DNA of 43,357 nt, taken from positions 1-43,357 of the forward strand of contig JAFZGJ010000105.1 in assembly GCA_017555455.1 (NCBI GenBank). The letters run 5' to 3'. Each line of letters begins with the position of its first letter. Within the stretch, counting starts at the first letter, position 1. The DNA is from Lachnospiraceae bacterium. Its GTDB lineage: Bacteria > Bacillota > Clostridia > Lachnospirales > Lachnospiraceae. The notes under the pieces were generated by a model, which was not told the origin of the DNA, made no database searches, and worked only from the letters and a program-made list of their open reading frames with translations. Position numbers and translations under genes: made by a program. Positions 27,458-35,206 of this stretch are shown piece by piece.

Positions 27458-29017
27458 ATGGAATTAAAAAAAGTAAATTTACATATGGACCGGGTAAAAT
27501 GTCAAATAAATACACAGATTACCTTGGAGGAGGATAAAAATATCAGTGACAGGAATCCGGATGCTGCAAGCATTTTAATGGAAAAAGGAAGAGTTGTGGT
27601 AGAGGATGTCCGTCCGGGAAAAGATTCCCTGGCCATGAAGGGAAAAATGTTTTATGAGGTTCTTTATGCTTCGGAAGAAGAGAATGGAAGACTATATCGG
27701 ATGCAGGGAGAGATTCCCTGGGAAGAAAAAGTCCGTGTAGAGGGAATGGAAAATATAGATTCCCCCCAAATTCAGGCAAATATCGAGGATTTAAGAAGTA
27801 GTCTTATTAATTCACGCAAAATTAATGTGCGGGGATTGATTAACTTTTGTATCCAAACCAAAGAAATAAGGGATGAAGAAATTTTAACAGATATCATAGA
27901 ACCGGAGAATATGGAAATCAAAAAAGAAACTTATTCCGGGTCTGTTATTTCTGTAGACAGAAAAGATGTGTTCCGCATCAAAGAAGATTTGGAGTTACCG
28001 GCTTCCTTGCCACCGATAGGAGAAGTGCTATGGAAGTATTTGGAGTTGGGAAAATGGGAAATTCGTCCTTTGGAGGAAAGTATTGGAATTCAAGGGGAAT
28101 TAAAGCTATTTATACTTTATGAAAGCAGTGGGGAAGAACCGGAAATAAAAGCATACGAAACTACGATTCCCTTTAGTGGAAATATGGAATGTCCGGGAAG
28201 CAACAGTTGTATGGTAGCAGACATAACCCCCGGTATCAATTATGAGAATGTAAGTGTGAAGCAAGACTATGATGGGGAAGAACGGGTAATCGAAGTAGAG
28301 ATGGTATTGGATATTCCTATCCAAATGTATGAACGGCGGGAGCTGGAACAGATAACGGATATTTATGGTACAGCATTGGAAATTACACCGGAATATGGAA
28401 GAGGAAGCAGTAAATTAGTTTGTGATAAATATCAGGGAAGAGTGAAGGTGGTTGAAAACATAAAATTGCCTGCTTCCCATGGAAAAATCCTTCAAATCTG
28501 TCATGTGAATGGGAATGCCATGATAGAAGATTCAAGAATGGAAGCAGAAGGACTTACGGTAGAAGGAATCCTGTCTGTTACCATGATGTATATGACGGAT
28601 CATGAAAGCAGAAAATATGAAGTAATGAAAAAGGAAGTTCCGTTTACTTATCTCATGGGTAATTCAGAGGTTACTTCAAAAGCAAAATGGAAAATTGTAC
28701 CTATGGTAGAACAGTGTAGCGGAGTTATTTTGGATGAAAGTCATGTGGAAGTAAAAAGTTTAGTAGACTTGGATATTTTAGCGGAGGAACAATGGGAAAG
28801 GATGACGATAACAAATGTGAAAATTAATCCGTTTCCGGAAGAAATAATAACCAATACGCCGGGAATCATTGTGTATATTCCTGAAAAAACGGAAAGTTTA
28901 TGGAATATAGGAAAACGTTATTGTGTATCCCAGGAATCCATAAAAGAAATAAATCACTTAACGGGAAATGAAGTGGAAAAAGGACAAAAAATATTATTGG
29001 TAAAAGGAGCCTGCTAA
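27458..29017 (+). CDS. sipL: SPOCS (DUF3794)-LysM spore coat morphogenesis protein, SipL-like
   Basis: This 519-residue protein has repeated beta-rich DUF3794/SPOCS domains through most of its length and a C-terminal LysM domain (about 470-518, IPEKTESLWNIGKRYCVSQE to KGQKILLV). The architecture matches C. difficile SipL, the functional counterpart of SpoVID, which ties the SpoIVA basal layer to the forespore surface; LysM may bind peptidoglycan or a membrane-associated partner. The ATG at 27458 follows GGGAGG, which lies inside a hairpin arm. There is no signal peptide, consistent with mother-cell cytoplasm. It sits after pyrD and before a bidirectional terminator. Another SPOCS-LysM family member is possible. 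Confidence 0.82.
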   Translation: MELKKVNLHMDRVKCQINTQITLEEDKNISDRNPDAASILMEKGRVVVEDVRPGKDSLAMKGKMFYEVLYASEEENGRLYRMQGEIPWEEKVRVEGMENIDSPQIQANIEDLRSSLINSRKINVRGLINFCIQTKEIRDEEILTDIIEPENMEIKKETYSGSVISVDRKDVFRIKEDLELPASLPPIGEVLWKYLELGKWEIRPLEESIGIQGELKLFILYESSGEEPEIKAYETTIPFSGNMECPGSNSCMVADITPGINYENVSVKQDYDGEERVIEVEMVLDIPIQMYERRELEQITDIYGTALEITPEYGRGSSKLVCDKYQGRVKVVENIKLPASHGKILQICHVNGNAMIEDSRMEAEGLTVEGILSVTMMYMTDHESRKYEVMKKEVPFTYLMGNSEVTSKAKWKIVPMVEQCSGVILDESHVEVKSLVDLDILAEEQWERMTITNVKINPFPEEIITNTPGIIVYIPEKTESLWNIGKRYCVSQESIKEINHLTGNEVEKGQKILLVKGAC

Positions 29018-29031
29018 AAGTGCCATAAAAA

Positions 29032-29056
29032 TACCCTCTGCCGGTGGCAGAGGGTA
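29032..29056. terminator. Bidirectional terminator between sipL and the convergent gene
   Basis: A perfect 11-bp stem (TACCCTCTGCC / GGCAGAGGGTA) with a 3-base GGT loop. The reverse strand reads TATTTTTATGG after the stem, a good U-tract for the reverse gene; the forward tail (AAAATTATTATAA) is weaker. Confidence 0.8.
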
Positions 29057-29071
29057 AAATTATTATAATAG

Positions 29072-29674
29072 CTATACAATGGTTTCTGCACTTTCTGCAG
29101 CCCATGTATCAAATTTTTCCATAACAGCATCATAGGTTTTCTGAGAAATTTCAGGTAATTCACCACCCCAGGTTTCCTGAGCCTGTTTAAAGCCTTTTTC
29201 GAAAGCTTCTCTCATTTCTTCGATTTTATCAGGGTCGCCACCGCAAAGAGCTTTGGCAAAGTCAACGATTCTGTCAGAAGTCTGGGTTACACCCCAGTAG
29301 CCGTCTTCTGCAATATCTGCCTGAGCCTGGGCTTTGGTTGCAGCATCTACGGTAAAGTTACCGGTTCTAAGGAAACTCCAGATATCATCGGCAGTACCGA
29401 TAGCATTTCCCTGACCTAACATGATTTTTTCTACCAGACTTCTTAACTGGGCAGTTCTGGCTTCCGCATCTGCTTTCAATTTATTTACTAAAGCAGTGTC
29501 CTGTTTATATATTTTTTTTGTGCTTGCAGCAGGATCCTGCTTGGATGGTTCATAAACCGCACCGGATTCTACCTTAGTTTCTGTTTTCACTTCTTCTGCT
29601 TTTTCTGTAGTTTTTGTTTTGGTTTCATAGTTGCTGTTTGCTGTACTATAACCGGTAATTCCATTTACATTCAT
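29072..29674 (-). CDS. Uncharacterised 200-residue protein
   Basis: I do not recognise this protein. The start is chosen at the ATG whose complement ends at 29674 because GGAG lies 8 bases upstream; the product begins MNVNGITGYSTANSN. The first 60 residues are polar and Thr/Lys/Glu-rich, probably disordered. The rest looks helical, and the C-terminus carries GFKQAQETWGGELPEISQKT followed by YDAVMEKFD, a compact conserved-looking motif. There is no signal peptide, membrane segment or Cys-rich motif; one Cys is visible near GGDP. It is monocistronic, convergent with sipL and sharing its terminator. The N-terminal style resembles small cytoplasmic proteins of motile or spore-forming clostridia, but no function is claimed. 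Confidence 0.7.
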   Translation of the reverse strand: MNVNGITGYSTANSNYETKTKTTEKAEEVKTETKVESGAVYEPSKQDPAASTKKIYKQDTALVNKLKADAEARTAQLRSLVEKIMLGQGNAIGTADDIWSFLRTGNFTVDAATKAQAQADIAEDGYWGVTQTSDRIVDFAKALCGGDPDKIEEMREAFEKGFKQAQETWGGELPEISQKTYDAVMEKFDTWAAESAETIV

Positions 29675-29854
29675 AGTCGACTCCATTCTGCAGACATGAA
29701 AAAATGCTGTCTGCTGCATTTCACATTGGCACAGGGTAAGTAAAATTACCGGATGCGCCGGATAAATAGTTACAAAAAATCTTTTCTACTTTTTATATCG
29801 GCAAAATAGGAGAGAATATAATAGGAAAAATAAAATTTACATAAATTACAAACC

Positions 29855-29883
29855 TTGACGAAACAGTATGGATTGTATATAAT
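29855..29883 (+). promoter_or_regulatory. Strong sigma-A promoter for the ispE-gntR operon
   Basis: TTGACG (29855-29860), a 17-base spacer and TATAAT (29878-29883) make a near-consensus promoter 55 bases before the ispE start. The rest of the 29720-29938 gap holds nothing else I can name apart from the operator-like repeats listed next. Confidence 0.85.
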
Positions 29884-29913
29884 TAAATACAATTTAATGT
29901 ATATTGTATACAA
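29872..29913 (+). promoter_or_regulatory. Operator-like inverted repeats over the ispE promoter
   Basis: ATTGTAT (29872-29878) and ATACAAT (29887-29893) form an inverted repeat bracketing the -10 box. A perfect 10-bp palindrome TTGTATACAA (29904-29913) lies downstream before the ribosome site. The TNGTNNACNA shape is typical of FadR/FCD-type GntR operators, and the second gene of this operon encodes such a regulator. Autoregulation is inferred. Confidence 0.6.
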
Positions 29914-29938
29914 AAAGCAATCTATATAGGAGGTAGTT

Positions 29939-30820
29939 ATGGAAAGAATCAGCATAAATGCCATGGCAAAAATTAATCTTGGGTTAGATGTTTTAAGACG
30001 CAGGGAAAACGGATATCATGATGTAAAAATGATTATGCAGACGGTGAATATTTACGATACTTTGGATTTTGTAAAATTACAGGATTCCAAAATTGTAGTG
30101 AAAACAGATACCATGGAGCTTCCTACGGATGAAAATAATTTGATTTATAAAGCAGCCAAGCTTTTATTTGATAAGTGTGGAGTAAAGGAAGGGGTAGAAA
30201 TTACCTTAACAAAGAGAATTCCCATTGCGGCAGGAATGGCAGGGGGAAGTACCGATGCGGCAGCAGCCTTAGTGGGGATTAACACATTATTTGATTTAAA
30301 TTTATCCATGGATGATTTGAAAGAAATAGGGGTGAAAATCGGAGCAGATGTTCCTTATTGTATTGAAGGCGGAACCGCTTTAAGTGAAGGGATTGGAGAG
30401 ATTTTAACAAAACTTCCCGATGCGCCGGATTGTTTTGTGGTTGTGGCAAAACCGGAAATCAGTGTTTCTACAAAATATGTATATGAAAATCTTCATGCCA
30501 ATGAATTAAAAAAACATCCTGATATTGACGGAATGGTAGAAGCTATCAAAGAAGGAAATTTAGACGGTGTATGCAAACGCATGGAAAATGTTTTGGAAAC
30601 TGTTACGGAAACCAAATATCCGGTAATTTCTGAATTGAAACAGATGTTAAAAGAGGCGGGAGCAGAGAACTCTTTAATGAGCGGAAGCGGACCAACCGTG
30701 TTTGCAATTTTTAAAGAGGAAGAACTTGCTAAGAAAGCATTGGATCTTGTAAAAAACAGCGGATTGGCAAAACAGAGCTTTGTAACCGTATTTGCAAAAG
30801 AAACGCAAGTACAAGTGTAA
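29939..30820 (+). CDS. ispE: 4-diphosphocytidyl-2-C-methyl-D-erythritol kinase
   Basis: IspE is a GHMP kinase of the non-mevalonate isoprenoid pathway, phosphorylating CDP-ME with ATP in the cytoplasm. It has 293 residues, normal length. The N-terminal AKINLGLDV and GYHDV signatures, the glycine-rich ATP loop PIAAGMAGGSTDAAAAL (about 96-112) and the C-terminal LMSGSGPTVFAIF are all visible. The ATG at 29939 follows AGGAGG. It has a strong promoter with operator-like repeats and is followed by a GntR-family gene 70 bases downstream, suggesting coregulation. Confidence 0.97.
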   Translation: MERISINAMAKINLGLDVLRRRENGYHDVKMIMQTVNIYDTLDFVKLQDSKIVVKTDTMELPTDENNLIYKAAKLLFDKCGVKEGVEITLTKRIPIAAGMAGGSTDAAAALVGINTLFDLNLSMDDLKEIGVKIGADVPYCIEGGTALSEGIGEILTKLPDAPDCFVVVAKPEISVSTKYVYENLHANELKKHPDIDGMVEAIKEGNLDGVCKRMENVLETVTETKYPVISELKQMLKEAGAENSLMSGSGPTVFAIFKEEELAKKALDLVKNSGLAKQSFVTVFAKETQVQV

Positions 30821-30890
30821 AAGGAACAATGGTATATAAAAAAGGAACTATAGTTCTGATCATGAATCAAAAGAGAAGGGATTAATAAAA

Positions 30891-31577
30891 ATGGCTAGTA
30901 TTTTTCAGCAGGATATGGATGAATATTTACCACTTCGGGATGTAGTGTTTAAAACTTTAAGACAGGGGATTTTAACGGGAGAATTAAAACCCGGGGAACG
31001 TTTGATGGAAATTCATCTTGCAAATAAATTAGGCGTAAGCCGTACTCCTATCCGGGAAGCAATCCGTAAATTGGAATTAGAAGGATTGGTAACCATGATT
31101 CCAAGAAGAGGAGCAGAGGTTGCACAAATTACGGAAAAAAGTATGAAGGATGTTTTGGAAGTCCGTAAGGTATTGGATAATTTATCTGTGGAATTGGCTT
31201 GCGACAGAATTACGGAAGAAGAAAAAGAAAAACTTCAAAATGCCTGCAGGGATTTTGAAGATGCAGTTAGAACCGGAGACTTTTCCATGATTGCCAAAAC
31301 TGATGTGGCATTCCATGATATTATTGTAGCGGCTACAAGAAATATCCGTTTGTCCCAAATGGTAAATAATTTGGCTGAGCAGATGTATCGTTACCGCTTT
31401 GAATATATAAAGGACAGTTCCCAACACAGCCGTTTGGTACAGGAACATGAAGAAATCTGTCAGGGAATTATTCAAGGGGATAAGGCGAAAGCTCTTGCAG
31501 CCATTGAGGCACATATTGATAATCAGGAAATTGCGGTTTTAAATCAGATACGCATAGACAGAGAAAGAAAAGCATAG
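30891..31577 (+). CDS. GntR-family regulator with FCD domain
   Basis: This 228-residue DNA-binding regulator has an N-terminal winged helix (residues 15-80; the recognition helix region is LGVSRTPIREAIRKLE, typical of GntR) and a C-terminal all-helical FCD domain. The FCD metal/ligand residues are apparent: TDVAFHDII (Asp and His), a downstream EHEE His and a later AHIDNQ His. These proteins usually bind small organic acids; the ligand here is unknown. It follows ispE by 70 bases with no terminator between them, so it probably shares the ispE promoter and may bind the TTGTATACAA palindrome there. Confidence 0.92.
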   Translation: MASIFQQDMDEYLPLRDVVFKTLRQGILTGELKPGERLMEIHLANKLGVSRTPIREAIRKLELEGLVTMIPRRGAEVAQITEKSMKDVLEVRKVLDNLSVELACDRITEEEKEKLQNACRDFEDAVRTGDFSMIAKTDVAFHDIIVAATRNIRLSQMVNNLAEQMYRYRFEYIKDSSQHSRLVQEHEEICQGIIQGDKAKALAAIEAHIDNQEIAVLNQIRIDRERKA

Positions 31578-31677
31578 TGTAGTAGAGAAGAGAAATAAAA
31601 ATTCTGCGAGTATACTTCTTTAAAAACGGACCATACTTAACATAGAAAGAAACACATTAGTATGGAAAGGATAGTTT

Positions 31678-31896
31678 ATGGAAAATATAAAGCAGGGAAT
31701 TCTCTTGTGCATGATGAGCTTTGCCTTTTGGGGCATGTTATATCCGCAGTTTAGTTTAGTGGAAGAAAGTTACGAATCTGTTTATGAAACTAAAAATCCA
31801 AGAGAAGATTTTTTGGAGATTTTAGATGCAGATAAGGGAGAGCTTGTAATTAAAAGCAAATTTCTGGAGCTTTTAAAGCAAAAGACAGGAAGATAA
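31678..31896 (+). CDS. Small membrane-anchored protein of unknown function (72 residues)
   Basis: This short gene has a good ribosome site (GGAAAGGA) and a coherent product: a hydrophobic N-terminal segment (about residues 7-22), then a charged tail. I do not recognise a family. It is upstream of murI by 31 bases and downstream of gntR by 100, in the same direction. A 7-bp inverted repeat, CCATACT (31631-31637) with AGTATGG (31659-31665), lies just before the ribosome site. The length and hydrophobic start suggest a membrane-tethered or exported small protein; function unknown. Confidence 0.65.
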   Translation: MENIKQGILLCMMSFAFWGMLYPQFSLVEESYESVYETKNPREDFLEILDADKGELVIKSKFLELLKQKTGR

Positions 31897-31927
31897 GAAA
31901 TAAAACAGAATGGAGCAAGGATGCTTT

Positions 31928-32758
31928 ATGGAAGAAACAAATCTGAAGAATCTGCCCATCGGTGTATTTGATTCCGGTGTAGGGGGATTGACCGTTGTGA
32001 GAGAAATTATGCGTCAGATTCCCAAGGAAAGAATTGTTTATTTTGGGGATACTGCCAGAGTGCCCTATGGAAGTAAATCCAAGGAAACCGTGACCAAGTA
32101 TTCCAGACAGATTGTTCGTTTTTTAAAAACCCAGAATGTAAAAGCCATTGTCATTGCCTGTAATACAGCCAGCGCATATGCTTTGGAGCAGATTGAAAAG
32201 GAAATAGACATTCCCATTATTGGGGTAGTAAAACCGGGAGCAGTAACCGCTGCCAGAGCCACAGACAATGGAAAAATCGGAGTTATTGCTACAGAAGGAA
32301 CCATTAACAGTGAAATTTATACCCAATACATAAAAGCTTTAAAAAGTGATGCTAAAGTTATGGGAAAAGCCTGTCCTTTATTTGTGCCATTGGTAGAAGA
32401 AGGGTTGTTGGAGGATCCGGTAACGGATGAGATAGCACAGCGTTATTTAAGTGTATTGATTGATTCCGGCATTGATACCTTAATTTTGGGATGTACCCAT
32501 TATCCTCTCATAAGAAGTACGGTAGGAAGGGTTATGGGAGAGGCAGTAACGCTGGTAAATCCGGCATACGAAACTGCCATAGAATTAAAACGTTTATTGA
32601 CGGAAAAGAATATGTTACAGGATGAAAAGCCGGCACTGGGAACCAACCAGTATCAGTTTTTTGTCAGTGACGGAGCGGAAAAGTTCCAGCATTTTGCCAA
32701 TACTATTTTTAAATATGGAGTATTGGCAGTAAAGCAGATTAATATTGAGGAGTATTAG
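31928..32758 (+). CDS. murI: Glutamate racemase
   Basis: MurI converts L-glutamate to D-glutamate for the peptidoglycan stem peptide. I chose the ATG at 31928 because a GGAG/AAGG site lies before it; the product has 276 residues. The substrate loop GVFDSGVGGLTV (12-23) and both catalytic cysteines, Cys78 in ACNTASA and Cys189 in GCTHYPL, are present. DUF1934 follows directly after the stop. It adds to the peptidoglycan theme of the window (ddl, murF). Confidence 0.96.
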   Translation: MEETNLKNLPIGVFDSGVGGLTVVREIMRQIPKERIVYFGDTARVPYGSKSKETVTKYSRQIVRFLKTQNVKAIVIACNTASAYALEQIEKEIDIPIIGVVKPGAVTAARATDNGKIGVIATEGTINSEIYTQYIKALKSDAKVMGKACPLFVPLVEEGLLEDPVTDEIAQRYLSVLIDSGIDTLILGCTHYPLIRSTVGRVMGEAVTLVNPAYETAIELKRLLTEKNMLQDEKPALGTNQYQFFVSDGAEKFQHFANTIFKYGVLAVKQINIEEY

Positions 32759-32760
32759 AA

Positions 32761-33210
32761 ATGACGAAAGATGTTATGATTTCTATTCGGGGAATCCAGT
32801 TTGATAACGGGCAGGATGGAGAAAAAATAGAAAGCATTCAAAGAGGAGAGTATTATCTTAAAAATAATACTCACTATATTATGTTTGATGAAGTGATTGA
32901 AGGTATGGATGACCCCGTAAAAAGTATGATTAAATTTAAAAAAGGGGAGATGCACCTGAATAAAAAAGGTCCTATTAATGTAACCATGGACTTTTTAGAA
33001 AATAAAAAAACACTAACAGATTACAGAACTCCTTTCGGAAGTCTTATGATTGGATTAGAAGCTAAGAGAGTAAATTTTGAAGAAGAAGAAAAAAGGATTG
33101 TGGTAAAGGTAGATTACGCCATGGATGTAAATTATGAACATTTGGCGGATTGTAAAATCAAAATCGATATCCGTGCCAAGGATGGAGAAGCCTTTTCTTT
33201 GAGAAATTAA
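32761..33210 (+). CDS. DUF1934 (YwiB-like) protein
   Basis: This 149-residue cytoplasmic protein is mostly beta-strand, with alternating hydrophobic and charged residues and a YAMDVNYEHLADCKIKIDI strand pair near the end, consistent with the DUF1934 (YwiB-like) calycin-type barrel. It starts 2 bases after the murI stop, so the two are translationally coupled. Function of the family is unestablished. A bidirectional terminator lies just after the stop. Confidence 0.8.
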   Translation: MTKDVMISIRGIQFDNGQDGEKIESIQRGEYYLKNNTHYIMFDEVIEGMDDPVKSMIKFKKGEMHLNKKGPINVTMDFLENKKTLTDYRTPFGSLMIGLEAKRVNFEEEEKRIVVKVDYAMDVNYEHLADCKIKIDIRAKDGEAFSLRN

Positions 33211-33223
33211 TAAAGGATACAAA

Positions 33224-33254
33224 AAAAGCAAAGTCAGTTAAGACTTTGCTTTTT
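33224..33254. terminator. Bidirectional terminator after the DUF1934 gene
   Basis: AAAAGCAAAGTC pairs with GACTTTGCTTTT around a 6-base loop (AGTTAA). There are T residues on the forward side and an even longer T-run on the reverse strand, so it also serves the convergent gene at 33261-33737. Confidence 0.85.
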
Positions 33255-33260
33255 AAATAC

Positions 33261-33737
33261 TTACTTCACTGCTTTAGCACCTGCTTTTTCCTGTGCTGCT
33301 TCCACGGTACGTTTCCACCAGCTCTTTTTCTTCTGTTCTACCGGTGCGGATTTACCATGAAGTCCTTTTACGCCTGTAATATAAATTCCACTGACAGTTG
33401 CTTTTACTTCCTTTTTTACGGGAATGCTGTCGAAAATCTTTTCGTCAGCAATTAATGTCATAATCTGTGGTCCGATTTTGGCTTTTACTACAGGAAGTTT
33501 TGTGTTTTTAGCAAATCTGTTTGCAGAGTCCATAACCTGCTGAGGGAGATTTGCATCTTTCATTTTCATTCGTTTTTTGTCGATGATAAGCATGGAAACA
33601 GTCTGTTTCATTGCTTCGATTTGCTGCTGTTGTTCTTCCTGTTTCTTCTGGGCTTTTTTGCCTACAAAGTATAAAGCTACTACGGCTGCAATTAAAACGA
33701 GTAAAACGACTATGAATACGACAACACCTGGGTTCAT
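33261..33737 (-). CDS. Small single-pass membrane protein of unknown function
   Basis: This 158-residue protein starts with MNPGVVVF and one strong membrane helix (residues 4-25), followed by a Lys/Gln coiled-coil (about 26-45) and a beta-rich basic domain ending in a Lys/Ala tail. I do not recognise a family. The reverse-strand start follows AAGGAGG (complement of CCTCCTT at 33746-33752). It is monocistronic, convergent with DUF1934 and divergent from cls, with about 115 bases between it and cls. The topology suggests a cytoplasmic domain held at the membrane. Confidence 0.7.
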   Translation of the reverse strand: MNPGVVVFIVVLLVLIAAVVALYFVGKKAQKKQEEQQQQIEAMKQTVSMLIIDKKRMKMKDANLPQQVMDSANRFAKNTKLPVVKAKIGPQIMTLIADEKIFDSIPVKKEVKATVSGIYITGVKGLHGKSAPVEQKKKSWWKRTVEAAQEKAGAKAVK

Positions 33738-33853
33738 TTGTCATTCCTCCTTATTTTTATAAACCAATTGCAAATATTCTAACATGGGTTTTTGAATTAC
33801 GCAAGCAAATCATGGGTATATCTATAAGAAATATATGATAAATGGAGCATATT

Positions 33854-35146
33854 ATGGAGAAAATTAAAACCGTTTTTTTGATTCTGAATATAGGATTAAT
33901 CATAAAACTGATATTTTGGGAAAAGAAGGAAACGGAAAGTACCTGGGCCTGGATTTTGGTGTTGTTCAATTTCCCGTTAGTGGGATTCCTTTTATATATG
34001 TTAACCGGACAAAATATCCCAAAACAAAAGAACAAAGCAGAGCAAGAAATTGGAGTATTAACAGAGGATAATCATGTGGAGGTGTTGACCACCGGAGAGG
34101 AAAAATTTCAGGCAGTATTTATGGATATACAAAAAGCCAAAAAAGAAATTCTGGTCCAATATTATATTTTTAAAGAAGATTTTTTGTTTTATAAATTAAA
34201 GGAGGCTCTGTGTAAAAAGAGCTTGGAAGGGATCAAAGTAAAGGTTTTGTATGATGGATTAGGCAGCCGTAAAATATCCCTTAAAAAATGGGATGAAATG
34301 CGGAAAGCAGGGGTGGAAGTAAAGTGCTTTAAGCATGGAATATGGAACAATCTGTTGTCAGTAATTTCAGGATTTAATTATCGTAATCACAGAAAAATTC
34401 TGATCGTGGATGGGTATATTGGATATTTGGGAGGATATAATGTTGGAAAGGAATATTTAGGTATGGATCCCAGATTTGGCTTTTGGAGGGATACTCATTT
34501 CCGTATTGTGGGCAGTGCTGTAAGCAGTTTGAGAAAGGTGTTCTTTTCCGATTGGGGAGTGGAACAGGGGGAGAAAGTTATGGAGGGAGGCAGCGGCGGC
34601 TGTGGAGTACAAATGGTTATCAGTGGACCGTCATCTGCATCTCCTCATATAAGAAATGTATATTTAAGGTGTATTGGAAATGCAAAAAAGAAAATTCAAA
34701 TACAAACACCCTATTTTATTCCTGACGGAGCAGTACTGAATGCTTTAAAACTGGCACTTCTTTCGGGTAAAGAAGTGCAGCTTATGCTACCCAAGAAGCC
34801 GGATCATATGTTTGTATATTGGGCAAGTTTATATTATGCTGCCCAGCTTTTGGAAATGGGAGCCGAGGTCTATATTTATCAGAATGGATTTTTGCACACC
34901 AAGGGAATGATTATGGACGAGGATATCTATTGCTATGGAACCGCCAATATGGATATCCGAAGTTTTCATTTAAATTACGAAATTAATGCTATTGTTTACG
35001 GAGAAACAGAAGTAAAGAAAATGTGTGGGATTTTTCGACAGGATTTGGAAAACTGTAAACCTTTAACAGAGCAGGAATATGCTTCCAGGAGCCTTAAAAT
35101 ACGCATAAAAGAACATATTTCCAGATTGTTGTCGCCCTTGCTATAA
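33854..35146 (+). CDS. cls: Cardiolipin synthase (PLD superfamily)
   Basis: This membrane-bound phospholipase D-family enzyme makes cardiolipin from phosphatidylglycerol. From the ATG at 33854 (GGAG 7 bases upstream; the ATG at 33842 has none) it has 430 residues, slightly shorter than the usual 480. Two N-terminal membrane segments (about 5-22 and 31-50) are followed by two HKD motifs: NHRKILIVDG (His179) and HTKGMIMD (His348), each with downstream GxN/NMDxRS-like residues. It is followed 60 bases later by a lipoprotein gene in the same direction. Confidence 0.93.
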   Translation: MEKIKTVFLILNIGLIIKLIFWEKKETESTWAWILVLFNFPLVGFLLYMLTGQNIPKQKNKAEQEIGVLTEDNHVEVLTTGEEKFQAVFMDIQKAKKEILVQYYIFKEDFLFYKLKEALCKKSLEGIKVKVLYDGLGSRKISLKKWDEMRKAGVEVKCFKHGIWNNLLSVISGFNYRNHRKILIVDGYIGYLGGYNVGKEYLGMDPRFGFWRDTHFRIVGSAVSSLRKVFFSDWGVEQGEKVMEGGSGGCGVQMVISGPSSASPHIRNVYLRCIGNAKKKIQIQTPYFIPDGAVLNALKLALLSGKEVQLMLPKKPDHMFVYWASLYYAAQLLEMGAEVYIYQNGFLHTKGMIMDEDIYCYGTANMDIRSFHLNYEINAIVYGETEVKKMCGIFRQDLENCKPLTEQEYASRSLKIRIKEHISRLLSPLL

Positions 35147-35206
35147 AGGAATAAATGTGTTATAACTGAATAGTTATTATTTGTTTTAAGGAAATGCGAG
35201 GAGAAT

